64,000 nt of DNA from Eubacteriales Family XIII. Incertae Sedis bacterium (GCA_031272365.1 JAISTX010000066.1:1-64000), one strand, 5' to 3'; shown: positions 9,013-18,300, numbered from the stretch's first letter. The notes: generated by a model not told the origin, from the sequence alone. Made by a program: numbers and translations.

Positions 9013-9459
9013 TTAGGCTTCGGCTGGCTCCTCGGCTGCCGCTTCGTCAGCTGCTTCCGCCGCAGGCTCCGCCGTGGCGACGGGCTCGGCTTCCGTAGCA
9101 GCCTCGGCGGCGGGCTCGGCCTCGATGACAGGCTCTGCCGGCGCTGCGGGCTCGGCCGCTTTCACGGGCTTTGCCTTCGCGGGCGCCTGGTCCACGCCGA
9201 AAACGGTGTTGAAGCGCTGCGTGAGGCGCGATACCTTGCGGCTCGCGGCGTTCTTGTGGATCGTCCCCTTCGCGGCAGCCTGCCTGAGCTTTTTCTCGGC
9301 CTTGGCAAGTTGCTCCTTCGCCGCTTCCTTGTCCTCGCCCGCGACGGCCAGGTCGAATGACTTGAACACGTCCTTCAGGCGCGACTTGATGCGGCGGTTG
9401 CGCGCGGTCTTGACCTTGATCACGCTGATGCGCTTCTTTGCGGATTTGATGTTTGCCAC
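9013..9459 (-). CDS. rpsT: Ribosomal protein S20 with long acidic Ala/Glu/Pro tail
   Basis: Small-subunit protein that binds 16S rRNA. The canonical N-terminus [15 protein letters not shown] begins at a GTG (9459) preceded by AGAGGGGTG; the ORF track starts 11 codons too early. About 87 residues make a normal S20 (three-helix, Lys/Arg-rich). They are followed by about 60 residues of Ala/Glu/Pro repeats (AEPAA, EAEP units) that are strongly acidic, in contrast to the basic core. S20 is usually 85-90 residues, so this is a lineage-specific extension. Whether it is translated to the end or processed is unknown. It is divergent from lepA, a standard arrangement in Bacillota. Confidence 0.95.
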   Translation of the reverse strand: MANIKSAKKRISVIKVKTARNRRIKSRLKDVFKSFDLAVAGEDKEAAKEQLAKAEKKLRQAAAKGTIHKNAASRKVSRLTQRFNTVFGVDQAPAKAKPVKAAEPAAPAEPVIEAEPAAEAATEAEPVATAEPAAEAADEAAAEEPAEA

Positions 9460-9540
9460 TGATTCACCCCTCTTTCTGTGTGTGCATGGCAATTGCGGAA
9501 GCGGCCCTATGCCGCCCTCACAAAAACAAACGCAACCATT

Positions 9541-9569
9541 ATTTTATGCCAAATAGGGGCGTATTGCAA
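9541..9569 (-). promoter_or_regulatory. rpsT promoter
   Basis: On the minus strand TTGCAA (9564-9569) and TAAAAT (9541-9546) are separated by exactly 17 bp. The predicted leader of about 75 nt includes a GC-rich hairpin (GGCGGCATAGGGCCGC), a possible site for S20 autoregulation, although that is inference only. Confidence 0.65.
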
Positions 9570-9596
9570 GCGGTTTTTGCTATTCGGAGGAAGGAG

Positions 9597-9622
9597 GGCG
9601 GATGCTGGCGCATCCGCCTTTT
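9597..9622 (+). other. Hairpin plus T4 immediately upstream of the lepA -10
   Basis: GGCGGATGC and GCATCCGCC form a 9-bp perfect stem with loop TGGC, followed by TTTT. It occupies the place of the lepA -35 box and could be a weak terminator insulating lepA, or a REP-type palindrome. A 7-bp version of the same stem (CGGATGC-TTGC-GCATCCG) lies at 49945-49962 after aroA. Confidence 0.5.
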
Positions 9623-9625
9623 GAA

Positions 9626-9634
9626 TGGTATACT
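9626..9634 (+). promoter_or_regulatory. Extended -10 promoter of lepA, possibly leaderless
   Basis: TGG-TATACT, identical to the extended -10 of mcp, ends 7 nt before the lepA ATG with no Shine-Dalgarno between them. Confidence 0.5.
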
Positions 9635-9641
9635 ATGGCTC

Positions 9642-11450
9642 ATGAGCAAGCAGGACCTGATACGCAATTTTTCCATCATTGCGCATATCGATCATGGCAA
9701 GTCGACGTTGGCGGACCGGATACTGGAGTACACGGGGGCGGTCGCGAAGAGGGACATGCGGGAGCAATTCCTCGACAATATGGACCTGGAGCGGGAGCGC
9801 GGCATCACGATCAAGCTGCAGACCTCGCGGCTGGAGTACAAGGCAAGCGACGGGCAGACGTATGTGCTGAACCTCATCGACACGCCGGGCCACGTGGACT
9901 TCACCTACGAGGTGAGCCGCAGCCTCGCGGCGTGCGAGGGCGCGGTGCTCGTCGTGGACGCGACGCAGGGGGTAGAGGCCCAGACGCTCGCCAACGTCTA
10001 CCTCGCGATGAACGAGGACCTGGAGATCCTGCCCGTGCTGAACAAGATCGACCTCGCGAGCGCCGAGCCGGACCGCGTGAAGGCCGAGATCGAGGACCTC
10101 ATCGGCATCGACACGGAGGGCGCACCGCTCATCTCCGCGAAGGAGGGCATCGGCATCGGCGATGTGCTCGAGGATGTCGTGAAGAACGTGCCCGCGCCGA
10201 AGGGCGACCCGGACGGGCGGCTGAAGGCGCTCATCTTCGACAGCTACTACGACAACTACCGAGGCGTCGTGATCTACGCGCGCGTCTTCGACGGCACCGT
10301 CCGGCGCGGCGACATCATCCGCCTCATGAACACGGGGCGCGACTACGAGGTGACCGAGGTCGGCGTGTACGCGCCGCAGCCGCAGGAGACGGAGGCGCTC
10401 TCGGCCGGCGAGGTCGGGTTCATCTCCGCGAGCATCAAGCACGTGGCGGACGCCCGCGTCGGCGACACCGTCACGATCGCCTCCGCGCCCGCGGACGCCC
10501 CGCTCAAAGGCTACAAGAAAGCGCAGCCGATGGTCTACTGCGGCATCTACCCGGCCGAAGGCGAGAAATACGAGAGCGTCAAGGATGCGATCGAGAAGCT
10601 GCAGGTCAACGACGCGGCGTTTCACTTCGAGCCCGAGACGTCGACCGCGCTCGGCTACGGCTTCCGCTGCGGCTTCCTCGGCTTGCTGCATATGGAGATC
10701 ATCGTCGAGCGGCTGGAGCGGGAGTTCGACCTCTCCATCATCACCACGTCGCCGAGCGTCATCTACAAAGTACTTTTACAGGGCGGCGCGGAGGAGATGA
10801 TCCAGAACCCGTCGAACCTGCCCGACCCGGCCGAGATCGACCACATCGAAGAGCCCATCGTGAAGGCGGACATCATGATCCCGAAGGAGTACGTGGGCGC
10901 GATCATGGATCTGTGCCAGGACCGGCGCGGCACGATGCTGCACATGGAGTACGTGACGGAGACGCGCGTGCTGCTGCACTACGAGCTGCCGCTCAACGAG
11001 GTCATCTACGACTTCTTCGACGCGCTGAAGTCAAAGACGCGCGGCTACGGGTCGCTCGACTACGAGTTTGTGCGCTACCAGACGAGCAAGATCGTCAAGC
11101 TCGACATCCTGCTCAACAAGGAGCCCGTCGACGCCTTCTCGATGCTCGTGCACGAGTCGAAGGCCTACGCGCGCGGGCGCTTCGTGTGCGAGAAGCTCAA
11201 GGAGATCATCCCCAGGCACCAGTTCGAGGTCCCGATCCAGGCGAGCATCGGGCAGAAGGTCATCGCGCGCGCGACCGTGAAGGCCTACCGCAAGGACGTC
11301 ATCGCGAAGTGCTACGGCGGCGACATCAGCCGCAAGAAGAAGCTGCTCGAGAAGCAGAAAGAGGGGAAGAAGCGCATGCGGCAGTTCGGCTCGGTCGAGG
11401 TCCCGCAGGAAGCGTTCACCGCCGTGCTGAAGTACGACGAGAACAAATAG
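9642..11450 (+). CDS. lepA: Elongation factor 4 (back-translocating GTPase LepA)
   Basis: A ribosome-associated translational GTPase of 602 residues, the usual length. The start at 9642 gives [22 protein letters not shown], with the P-loop at about residues 14-21. DTPGHVDF (G3) and NKIDL (G4) follow, and the LepA-specific C-terminal domain ends in [14 protein letters not shown]. The track ORF start at 9453 is upstream noise. No Shine-Dalgarno precedes the ATG; a -10 box sits in its place. Gene order rpsT, lepA, hemW, hrcA is classic for Bacillota, but here M28 peptidase and ClC genes interrupt it. Confidence 0.97.
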   Translation: MSKQDLIRNFSIIAHIDHGKSTLADRILEYTGAVAKRDMREQFLDNMDLERERGITIKLQTSRLEYKASDGQTYVLNLIDTPGHVDFTYEVSRSLAACEGAVLVVDATQGVEAQTLANVYLAMNEDLEILPVLNKIDLASAEPDRVKAEIEDLIGIDTEGAPLISAKEGIGIGDVLEDVVKNVPAPKGDPDGRLKALIFDSYYDNYRGVVIYARVFDGTVRRGDIIRLMNTGRDYEVTEVGVYAPQPQETEALSAGEVGFISASIKHVADARVGDTVTIASAPADAPLKGYKKAQPMVYCGIYPAEGEKYESVKDAIEKLQVNDAAFHFEPETSTALGYGFRCGFLGLLHMEIIVERLEREFDLSIITTSPSVIYKVLLQGGAEEMIQNPSNLPDPAEIDHIEEPIVKADIMIPKEYVGAIMDLCQDRRGTMLHMEYVTETRVLLHYELPLNEVIYDFFDALKSKTRGYGSLDYEFVRYQTSKIVKLDILLNKEPVDAFSMLVHESKAYARGRFVCEKLKEIIPRHQFEVPIQASIGQKVIARATVKAYRKDVIAKCYGGDISRKKKLLEKQKEGKKRMRQFGSVEVPQEAFTAVLKYDENK

Positions 11451-11501
11451 TGGGGATGTGGGAAGGAATGTATCGTTTGCTCAAAAGTAGGGAGGAATCA
11501 A

Positions 11502-13718
11502 ATGGTGAAAAGGAATAACAATTTGCGGCTGGCGCTCACGCTCGCGCTCATGCTGGCGACGCTCGCATTCGGCTTTGCCGGGTGCAAGGACCAGGGCGGG
11601 TCTTCGGCTGCGCCCGGGGGGTCCTCTGCGCCGGTGGAAGAGCCCGAGGCGGCCCCGGTGGCGGAGGAATACCGCGCGTTCGTGGAGGCCGTCGACACCG
11701 ATTGGGCCTACGACCTCGCCGTGGAGGTCTGCGAGGGCGCGGACTACCAGGACAACGAGCTGGGCGACCGGCAGGCGGGCTCGGACGCGGAGCACCGCAC
11801 GGCGGACAAGATCGCGTCCGTCATGGAGGAGATCGGCCTTGAGGGCGTGACGAAGGATCCGGTCGCGGTCGACCGCATCCAGGCGAACGGCTCGTCCGTG
11901 ACGGTGGACGGCGTGGAGGGCGAGATCGTGCTGCACGCCTACCAGACCGTCGGCACGCCGGAGGGCGGCCTCGAGGCGGAGATCGTCGACGCCGGCGAGG
12001 GCACGATCTGGGACTACGAGGACCTGGACGTGGAGGGCAAGATCGTCCTCATCGACATCGACCAGTGGGAAAATTGGTGGATCGGCACGCCGGCCACCCA
12101 GGCGCTGGAGCTCGGCGCGGCTGCGCTGATCGCCAACAACGTCTCTGGCTTCTCCGAGGTCGCCACCGACGCGTACAACGCCAACGACTTCTGCGGCCCG
12201 GCGGACCTGCCGACCGTGAGCATCACGCAGGACGACGCGGCCAGGATCCGCGAGGCGATGACGGACGGGGTCGTGGGCGCGAAGCTCGTCGTCGGCAATG
12301 ATTATTCGAAGGGCGGTGGCGAGAGCTACAACGTCTATGGGCGCATCCCCGGCAAGGACAGCAGCGAGGCCATCCTGTTCGGCGCGCATTACGACGCGTA
12401 TTTCCAGGGCTTCCAGGACGATACGATCGCGTGGACGGGCGTGCTCGCGATCGCGAAGGCGATGATCGACTCGGGCTACACGCCGCAGCGCGACATCATC
12501 TTCATGTGCCACGGCGCCGAGGAATGGGGCGAGGCGGACACAAACTACGACTGGGCAATCGGCTCGTACCGGCAGATCACCGAGGCGCACCCGGACTGGC
12601 AAGGCAAGCTGGTCTCGTTCATCAACTTCGAGCTTTCGGCGTACGAGTTCGCCGACTACACGTATACGAACAGCTCGCCGGAAAGCTACGGGATGCTGGC
12701 CATGTTCACGGAGGCGGAGGGGACGCCGAAGCCGGACGGCGTGTACGCGGGCGGCATCCTCACGGATGGCTTCCAGACGTACACCTACGACGACTCGTTC
12801 TCCTACTACGTGGCGGGCGTGCCGTCGTTCATCAATGGCATGCTGCTCGACGTGCAGGCGGAGGAGCCGGACAAATTCCCGTTCTATTATGAGATCTACC
12901 ACACAAACTATGACACGAAGGAGACGTACAACGAGGCGGTCTTCGACTGGCAACTGAAATTTTACGGGTCGCTCGGCATCCACATCGACCTGATGCCGGC
13001 CGTGGAGCTCGACTTCACGGGCGAGACGGCGCGGCTCACCGAGGCGCTGGACGCGGATTCGGCCGCGGCGGCGGGGCTCACGGAAGAGGAAATCGCCGCG
13101 TACACGGACGCGGTGGCGGCCTTCGACGAGGCAGCGAACACGCTCGCGATGAAGACGGCGTCCATCAACGAGCGCTACGCGCAGGCGGAGACGGACGAGG
13201 AGAAGGCGGCGCTCTACGAAGAGGCGAAGCCGCTCAACGAGGCGAACCTCGCGCTGTTCAAGAAGACCGTGGACGGGCTGCTCGGGCTGGAGGCGGAGAC
13301 GCCCATCGTGCCGCACGAATGGTTCCTGCACAACGTGCTGCTGATCGACGAGACGGTCGGCTACCTCGAGGAGGGCGACGTGGTGAGCGCGGCGGACGAG
13401 ACCGGCTGGCAGGTCAACGGCGGCGGCGAGTGGTACGCGATGAACTTCTCCGAGGAGACGGCGGCGCACGGCGACGGCGCCTACCTCGGCACGTACGCGT
13501 CGCTCAACTGGGGCACGGGCAAGACCTACGAGTTTGCGGACGTCTCGGATGCGACGCGCAGCATCACGGAGCGCTACGAGGAAGAGGGCGGCGACTACGC
13601 GGCGGAGATCGCGATCTACACGGCGGCGCGCGAATCCCAGGCGGCGCTCCTGAAGGCGAAGCTCGCGGAGGAGGCCGCGCTGCTGGAGGCGCTCGCGGAG
13701 GAGATGCGGGCCTTATAG
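11502..13718 (+). CDS. Secreted lipoprotein M28-family peptidase with PA domain
   Basis: A 738-residue predicted extracellular zinc aminopeptidase-like lipoprotein. The signal peptide ends in lipobox FGFAGC (Cys 28). Residues about 125-230 resemble a protease-associated (PA) insert, starting from DPVAVDRIQANGSSVTVDG and running to LELGAAALIANN. The M28 core has GAHYDAYFQGFQDD (metal-binding His/Asp), HGAEEWGE (catalytic Glu pair near 340) and YHTNYDT (His ligand near 466). The usual Asp ligand context is altered (DDTIAWTG rather than the common DDGSG type). A helical C-terminal region of about 230 residues has no recognised fold. SD is GGGAGGAA. It sits between lepA and hemW, 8 bp before hemW. 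Confidence 0.85.
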   Translation: MVKRNNNLRLALTLALMLATLAFGFAGCKDQGGSSAAPGGSSAPVEEPEAAPVAEEYRAFVEAVDTDWAYDLAVEVCEGADYQDNELGDRQAGSDAEHRTADKIASVMEEIGLEGVTKDPVAVDRIQANGSSVTVDGVEGEIVLHAYQTVGTPEGGLEAEIVDAGEGTIWDYEDLDVEGKIVLIDIDQWENWWIGTPATQALELGAAALIANNVSGFSEVATDAYNANDFCGPADLPTVSITQDDAARIREAMTDGVVGAKLVVGNDYSKGGGESYNVYGRIPGKDSSEAILFGAHYDAYFQGFQDDTIAWTGVLAIAKAMIDSGYTPQRDIIFMCHGAEEWGEADTNYDWAIGSYRQITEAHPDWQGKLVSFINFELSAYEFADYTYTNSSPESYGMLAMFTEAEGTPKPDGVYAGGILTDGFQTYTYDDSFSYYVAGVPSFINGMLLDVQAEEPDKFPFYYEIYHTNYDTKETYNEAVFDWQLKFYGSLGIHIDLMPAVELDFTGETARLTEALDADSAAAAGLTEEEIAAYTDAVAAFDEAANTLAMKTASINERYAQAETDEEKAALYEEAKPLNEANLALFKKTVDGLLGLEAETPIVPHEWFLHNVLLIDETVGYLEEGDVVSAADETGWQVNGGGEWYAMNFSEETAAHGDGAYLGTYASLNWGTGKTYEFADVSDATRSITERYEEEGGDYAAEIAIYTAARESQAALLKAKLAEEAALLEALAEEMRAL

Positions 13719-13726
13719 GAATAGCG

Positions 13727-14914
13727 ATGAAATACGCGGTCCGGCAGGAGGGGAAGAGGGCGCTTGGGCTGTATGTCCATATCCCGTTTTGCGTGCGGAA
13801 ATGCCGCTACTGCGACTTCTGCTCCCTGCCGGTCCAGGACCCGGACCTGCACAAGGAATACGTGCGCAAGCTGACGACGGAGATCACCTTGAAGCGGAAG
13901 CTGTTCCCGGCGCACGAGGTGGATTCGATCTATTTCGGGGGCGGCACGCCGTCGTCGATCGACCCTTCGCTGATCGAGGGGCTGATCGACGCGGCGGTCG
14001 CTCGCTACCCGGTCGCGGACGACTGCGAGATCACGCTCGAGGCCAACCCGGGGTCGCTCACGGACAAATCGCTCCGGGCCTACAAGGCGATGGGCGTGAA
14101 CCGCATGAGCATCGGCGTGCAGTCCTTCCAGGACAAGCAGCTGGAATTCCTCGGGCGCATCCACACGGCGGAGGAAGCTTTGCTGAGCTGCCTGGGGGCG
14201 GAGGCGGCCGGCTTTTGCAATATTTCAATCGACCTGATCTTCGGCGTCCCCGGGCAGGCGCACAATGACTGGCTGTACAGCCTCGATATCGCGCGCCAGC
14301 TGCCGGTGCAGCACATCTCGTTCTACTCGCTGCAGATCGAGGAGGGCACGCCGCTCCACGCCGACGTGGAAGCGGGGCGCGTGGAGCCGGTGGAAGACAT
14401 CGAGGACAGGCTCATGTACCACCTCGCGATCCGGTTCCTCCGCGACAAGGGCTACCAGCATTATGAGATCAGCAACTGCGCGCTCCCCGGCTTCGAATCC
14501 CGGCACAACATGAAGTACTGGTCGATGGAAGACTACGCGGGCTTCGGCCTCGGGGCGCATTCCTACGTCACGAAGTACACCAAGGACGGGCGCCCGCGCG
14601 GGCTTCGGCTCGCAAACACCGAGCGGCTCGGCGACTACCTCGCGGCGCGGGACGCCTACTCGATGCTCGACGCGATGCACGAGAACACGGTGGGCGACCA
14701 GCTCAGCGAGTACGTCTTCCTGGGGCTGCGGCGCACGGCGGGCATCGACCTGGCGCATTTCAAGGAGGTGTTCGGCAGCGATTTCTGGGAAAAATACGGC
14801 GAGGAGACGTCGAAGCTGATCCAGCAGGGGCTGCTGGAGCGCAGCGACGAGCGCCTCAAGCTGACCGAAAGGGGGCTCGACGTGGCCAACCGCGTGTTCT
14901 CGGAATACGTATGA
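13727..14914 (+). CDS. hemW: Radical SAM heme chaperone HemW
   Basis: A 395-residue member of the HemN/HemW branch. The true start is the ATG at 13727 (after AGGA), not the track's 13319. The radical SAM cluster motif is CVRKCRYCDFC (Cys 22, 26, 29, with a further Cys 32, as in HemW rather than HemN), followed by YFGGGTPSS. The C-terminal HemW wing (VFLGLRRTAGIDL) is present. In the Bacillota lepA-hemW-hrcA arrangement this gene is annotated as HemW, which inserts heme, and not as an oxygen-independent coproporphyrinogen oxidase. Confidence 0.93.
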   Translation: MKYAVRQEGKRALGLYVHIPFCVRKCRYCDFCSLPVQDPDLHKEYVRKLTTEITLKRKLFPAHEVDSIYFGGGTPSSIDPSLIEGLIDAAVARYPVADDCEITLEANPGSLTDKSLRAYKAMGVNRMSIGVQSFQDKQLEFLGRIHTAEEALLSCLGAEAAGFCNISIDLIFGVPGQAHNDWLYSLDIARQLPVQHISFYSLQIEEGTPLHADVEAGRVEPVEDIEDRLMYHLAIRFLRDKGYQHYEISNCALPGFESRHNMKYWSMEDYAGFGLGAHSYVTKYTKDGRPRGLRLANTERLGDYLAARDAYSMLDAMHENTVGDQLSEYVFLGLRRTAGIDLAHFKEVFGSDFWEKYGEETSKLIQQGLLERSDERLKLTERGLDVANRVFSEYV

Positions 14915-14920
14915 CCCTGC

Positions 14921-16570
14921 ATGAAGAGAAATAGCAATAACAATCATCGGAATGCCATCCGGCTCGAGGAGATGAGGGTTTCGCTCGTGCTGAAGAGCCT
15001 GCTCGTGGGCGCCTGCACGGGCGGCTGCGTGGCCGCCTACCGGTGGCTGCTCATGGGGATCGAGTCGGGCCTGGACGCCGTGTACGAGGGCCTGCGCGCG
15101 GAGCCGGGGCGGTTGCCCCTGTGGGCGCTCGCGACGGCAGGCATCGGGCTGGCCGTCGGCGCGATCGCCGCGAAAAACCGCATGGCCTCCGGGAGCGGGA
15201 TCCCGCAGGTGACGGGCCTCATCCGCGGGTATTTCCGCTACGATTGGCTCCGTGTGCTGCTCGCGAAGTTTTTCGGCGGGGCGCTCGCCTTCTGCGCGGG
15301 GGCGGCCCTCGGTCGCGAGGGCCCATCCATCCAGATGGGCGCCTGCATCGCGGACGGGCTCGGCGGCGGGATCGCCTCCTCGCGCACGGAGCGGAAGGTG
15401 CTCATCGCGGGGGGCGCGAGCGCGGGTCTGGCGGCGGCGTTCGGCGCGCCGCTCGCGGGCGTCCTCTTCGCCTTCGAGGAGATCTTCCGGTATCTGTCGC
15501 CGGCGCTCCTCCTCGCGACGACGGTGGCCGCGATGTCGGCAGACTACGTGACCAACTGGGTCTTCGGCATGGAGCCCGTCTTCGACATCCCGGTGCCCGA
15601 GGCGTTGCCGCTTCGGCTCTACGGCTTGCTCATCGCGCTCGGCGTCCTGCTCGGCGTCTTCGGCGCGGTGTACAACCGCGCCCTGATCGGCGTGCAGCAG
15701 GGCTATGCGGGGCTGTGGCGGCGCCTCTGCTTGCTGCCCGTAGCTGCGAGCGCGCGGCGCGCGAGGGCGGGCATGACGCGGCTTTCCGCATTCCTGGCCT
15801 GGTGCAAGCCCGCGCCCGTCTTCCTGCTCGCGCTCCCGATCGGGATGCTGCTGCCCGCCGCGCTTGGCAGCGGCACGGCCGCGCTCGGGCAGATCGGCCC
15901 GGCCGCCGGCCTCGGCCTGCTGGCGGCGCTGCTCCTGGTCCGCTTCGCCTTCTCCGTCACGAGCTTCGCCTCCGGGTCGCCCGGCGGGATCTTCCTGCCG
16001 CTGCTGATCCTCGGCGCGCTCGTAGGCGGCCTGTTCGCCACGGCCTGCGTACAGCTCTTCGGCGTCGACCCCGTTTTCTACAACAACTTCGTCGTGATGG
16101 CGATGGCCGGCGCCTTCGCGGCGATCGTGCGCGCGCCCATCACGGGCATCGTCCTGCTCACGGAGATGACGGGCTCGTTCACCCACCTGCTGCCGATCAC
16201 CGTCGTGAGCATCTGTGCCTATGTGACGGCGGAGGTGCTGAAGAGCGCGCCCGTCTACGAGTCTTTGCTCAAGGGCTTCCTCGGCGGGGCGGCGAAGGAC
16301 GGCGGGGACGGCGGCGGGGACGGCGGCGGGGATTCCGGCGCCCACATCATGCTGCAGGCCGTCGTCCACCTCGGGTCGCGGGCGGCGGGCCGCGCGGTCA
16401 AAGACCTGTCCCTGCCGCAGGGCTGCCTGCTCGTCGCCGTCACGCGCGGCGGCCGGGACATCGTCCCCTCGGGCGCGACCGTTTTGCGCGAAAGCGACCG
16501 CGTCCTCATCCTCTGCGACCGCAGCAAGGAGGCGAAGCTGCGCCGCGCCCTGGACGAAACCTTCTGCTGA
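14921..16570 (+). CDS. ClC-family chloride channel/antiporter with C-terminal RCK_C-like domain
   Basis: A 549-residue membrane protein with about ten hydrophobic segments. ClC selectivity motifs are present: GSGIPQV (residues 88-94) and GREGPSIQ (about 130-137), plus the third motif region SPGGIFLP near 350. The gating Glu in GREGP is retained, which favours an H+/Cl- antiporter. A Gly/Asp-rich linker (DGGGDGGG) leads to a C-terminal region of about 80 residues ending with REGD-like ESDRVLILCD, typical of TrkA-C/RCK_C domains. It starts 7 bp after hemW without a clear Shine-Dalgarno, so it is probably translationally coupled. Confidence 0.9.
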   Translation: MKRNSNNNHRNAIRLEEMRVSLVLKSLLVGACTGGCVAAYRWLLMGIESGLDAVYEGLRAEPGRLPLWALATAGIGLAVGAIAAKNRMASGSGIPQVTGLIRGYFRYDWLRVLLAKFFGGALAFCAGAALGREGPSIQMGACIADGLGGGIASSRTERKVLIAGGASAGLAAAFGAPLAGVLFAFEEIFRYLSPALLLATTVAAMSADYVTNWVFGMEPVFDIPVPEALPLRLYGLLIALGVLLGVFGAVYNRALIGVQQGYAGLWRRLCLLPVAASARRARAGMTRLSAFLAWCKPAPVFLLALPIGMLLPAALGSGTAALGQIGPAAGLGLLAALLLVRFAFSVTSFASGSPGGIFLPLLILGALVGGLFATACVQLFGVDPVFYNNFVVMAMAGAFAAIVRAPITGIVLLTEMTGSFTHLLPITVVSICAYVTAEVLKSAPVYESLLKGFLGGAAKDGGDGGGDGGGDSGAHIMLQAVVHLGSRAAGRAVKDLSLPQGCLLVAVTRGGRDIVPSGATVLRESDRVLILCDRSKEAKLRRALDETFC

Positions 16571-16626
16571 GGCCGCCGGCGCCCACTCACATAAGCGAAA
16601 TCTGCCCCCGGGGGCGCGCAATACAC

Positions 16627-16687
16627 GGAACAGGTTCGAAATCGGTCGAAAAACCGGGTGTTTTGCTACCAAATCGCAACCTGTTCC
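16627..16687. repeat. 61-bp imperfect palindromic element, copy 1
   Basis: The element begins GGAACAGGTT and ends AACCTGTTCC, with inner partly paired arms and an A/T-rich centre. A second copy of identical length lies at 31654-31714. It lies between clc and the hrcA promoter. The rest of the 16571-16796 gap shows no gene. Confidence 0.7.
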
Positions 16688-16796
16688 GGGAGCTGCGCCG
16701 CGAGCGCGGCGGCGGCGTTCAAGGTCGGCAGGCGGGATGTTATTGAAACAAGGGAAAGAAATGTGGTAAACGGAGCGAATTTTGGGTAAATAGTAT

Positions 16797-16825
16797 TTGA
16801 CACCACCCGTCAAGGGTGGTATTCT
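16797..16825 (+). promoter_or_regulatory. Heat-shock operon promoter
   Basis: TTGACA (16797-16802) and TATTCT (16820-16825) are separated by 17 bp. The spacer itself is a near-complete palindrome, ACCACCC-GTCAA-GGGTGGT, running from the last base of the -35 to the first base of the -10. CIRCE begins 11 bp downstream, around the transcription start. Confidence 0.85.
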
Positions 16826-16836
16826 TTGGACAGGCG

Positions 16837-16863
16837 TTAGCACTCACCATGCGAGAGTGCTAA
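16837..16863 (+). promoter_or_regulatory. CIRCE operator (HrcA binding site)
   Basis: A perfect CIRCE: TTAGCACTC, nine-base spacer, GAGTGCTAA. It lies between the -10 and the hrcA start, so HrcA should repress hrcA-grpE-dnaK-dnaJ and release it on heat or protein-folding stress. Confidence 0.97.
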
Positions 16864-16884
16864 CAGAACAGGTGAAATGCAAGC

Positions 16885-17673
16885 ATGATGGAATTGACGG
16901 AAAGAAAACTGAAAATCTTGCAGGCGATCATCTCGGACTTCATCGTGAACGCGGAGCCCGTGGGGTCGCGGACGCTTGCATACAGGCTCGACATGGGCCT
17001 GTCGCCTGCGACGATCCGCAACGAAATGGCAGACCTCGAGGAGATGGGGTATCTCTACCATCCCCACACGAGTTCGGGCCGGGTTCCGACGGATCGCGCC
17101 TACCGGCTCTACGTGAACCGGCTCATGGACAAATACGAGCTCGACCAGGCAGAGAAGCTGCGCATCCGCAAGGCGCTGCGCGGCAATATACGCGAGCTCG
17201 AAAAAACCGTTCGGCATGCATCGGAGTTGCTCTCGGAGCTGACGAACCTGACAAGCTTTGCTACGCTCGAGGAGGATATGCGGGATATGAGTCTGTTTCT
17301 GCAGGGCATGACGCGCATCTTCGCCCACCCCGAGTACAGCACGATTGAGCAGGCGCGTTCGTTCCTGGAGATGCTTGACGACCGGGAACCGCTCACGACT
17401 GCGCTAGCTGAGCGGCCGGAGGGGCTGTCCGTCACGATCGGGGACGAGAATTCGTCGAACATCGCGCCGGGGTCCAGCATCATCACGGCGACCTACCACG
17501 TGGACGGCCATCTCGTCGGCAAGCTCGGCGTCATCGGCCCGACGCGGATGCGCTACGGCAAGGTCGCTTCGGTGATCGAATACATGTCAGACAATCTGGA
17601 GCGGACGTTCAAGATGATTGACGATGGAAAGGAATCAGGGGAGAATGGCGAAGACGAAGAAGGACGTGGTTGA
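16885..17673 (+). CDS. hrcA: Heat-inducible transcription repressor HrcA, internally shortened
   Basis: Represses the chaperone operon by binding the CIRCE just upstream. The start is ATG 16885 (a second ATG follows directly) after AGGTGA. The N-terminal winged helix is intact (MELTERKLKILQAII, SPATIRNEMADLEEMGYL, HTSSGRVPTDRAYR). The C-terminal block (EYSTIEQARSFLEML, SSIITATYHVDG, GKLGVIGPTRMRYGKV) is also intact. The protein is only 262 residues against about 340 for the family. The missing 75-85 residues fall after LTSFAT, where half of the GAF-like region and the inserted dimerisation domain normally lie. The reading frame is open throughout. The last 29 bp overlap grpE. Confidence 0.93.
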   Translation: MMELTERKLKILQAIISDFIVNAEPVGSRTLAYRLDMGLSPATIRNEMADLEEMGYLYHPHTSSGRVPTDRAYRLYVNRLMDKYELDQAEKLRIRKALRGNIRELEKTVRHASELLSELTNLTSFATLEEDMRDMSLFLQGMTRIFAHPEYSTIEQARSFLEMLDDREPLTTALAERPEGLSVTIGDENSSNIAPGSSIITATYHVDGHLVGKLGVIGPTRMRYGKVASVIEYMSDNLERTFKMIDDGKESGENGEDEEGRG

Positions 17674-18262
17674 AGCAGTGATACAAGAACAAGCAGAGAA
17701 GGCTGCCGAGGAAGCCGCCAAGTTCGCGGCTGAGGCGGAAGAGGCAAAGCGCCGTGCGGAAGCGGAGACGCGGGAAGCGCGGGCGTCGGCGGGGGTGCCG
17801 GAAAACGGCTTCCCGGAGATCCGCGGGCAAGGGGACGGCGACGAGGAAAGCGCGGAAGTGCGGTTCCTGCGGCTCGCAGCGGATTTCCAAAACTACCGGA
17901 CGCGCACGGAGCGGGAGCGTTTCGAGCGGTACACGGAGGGCAAAAAGGACTTCGCGGCGGACCTGCTCGCGGTGCTCGACAACTTCGACCGCGCCCTCGT
18001 GAAGGAGGCGGCGGAGAACACGGACCCGCAGTTTTTCGAGGGCATGGAGATGATCCTGCGGCAGTTCCAGGACGTGCTCGCGAAGAACGGCGTGAAGGAG
18101 ATCCCCGCGCTCGGCGCGGACTTCGACCCCAACATGCACCACGCGGTCATGATGGAGGCGTCGAAGGCCTTCGGCAGCGGCAAAGTGAGCGAGGTGCTCC
18201 AGAAGGGGTACGCGCTCGGCGACAAGGTCCTCCGGCCGGCAATGGTCAAGGTGGCGGAGTAG
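17645..18262 (+). CDS. grpE: Nucleotide exchange factor GrpE
   Basis: Releases ADP from DnaK. The predicted product is 205 residues. Several in-frame starts exist (17618, 17624, 17645). I chose 17645 (MAKTKKDVVEAV), with AGGGGAG just upstream. The N-terminal 70 residues are an Ala/Glu-rich coiled coil. The conserved core runs from RLAADFQNYRTRTERER to VLQKGYALGDKVLRPAMV. It overlaps hrcA by 29 bp and is followed by a heptanucleotide repeat before dnaK. Confidence 0.95.
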   Translation: MAKTKKDVVEAVIQEQAEKAAEEAAKFAAEAEEAKRRAEAETREARASAGVPENGFPEIRGQGDGDEESAEVRFLRLAADFQNYRTRTERERFERYTEGKKDFAADLLAVLDNFDRALVKEAAENTDPQFFEGMEMILRQFQDVLAKNGVKEIPALGADFDPNMHHAVMMEASKAFGSGKVSEVLQKGYALGDKVLRPAMVKVAE

Positions 18263-18266
18263 AAGT

Positions 18267-18300
18267 GAGAATTGAGAATTGAGAATTGAGAATTGAGAAG
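18267..18300 (+). repeat. GAGAATT heptanucleotide tandem repeat after grpE
   Basis: Four exact units of the 7-mer GAGAATT plus one variant unit begin five bases after the grpE stop codon. The same motif follows nrdJ, iorA, iorB and aroE. Confidence 0.85.
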
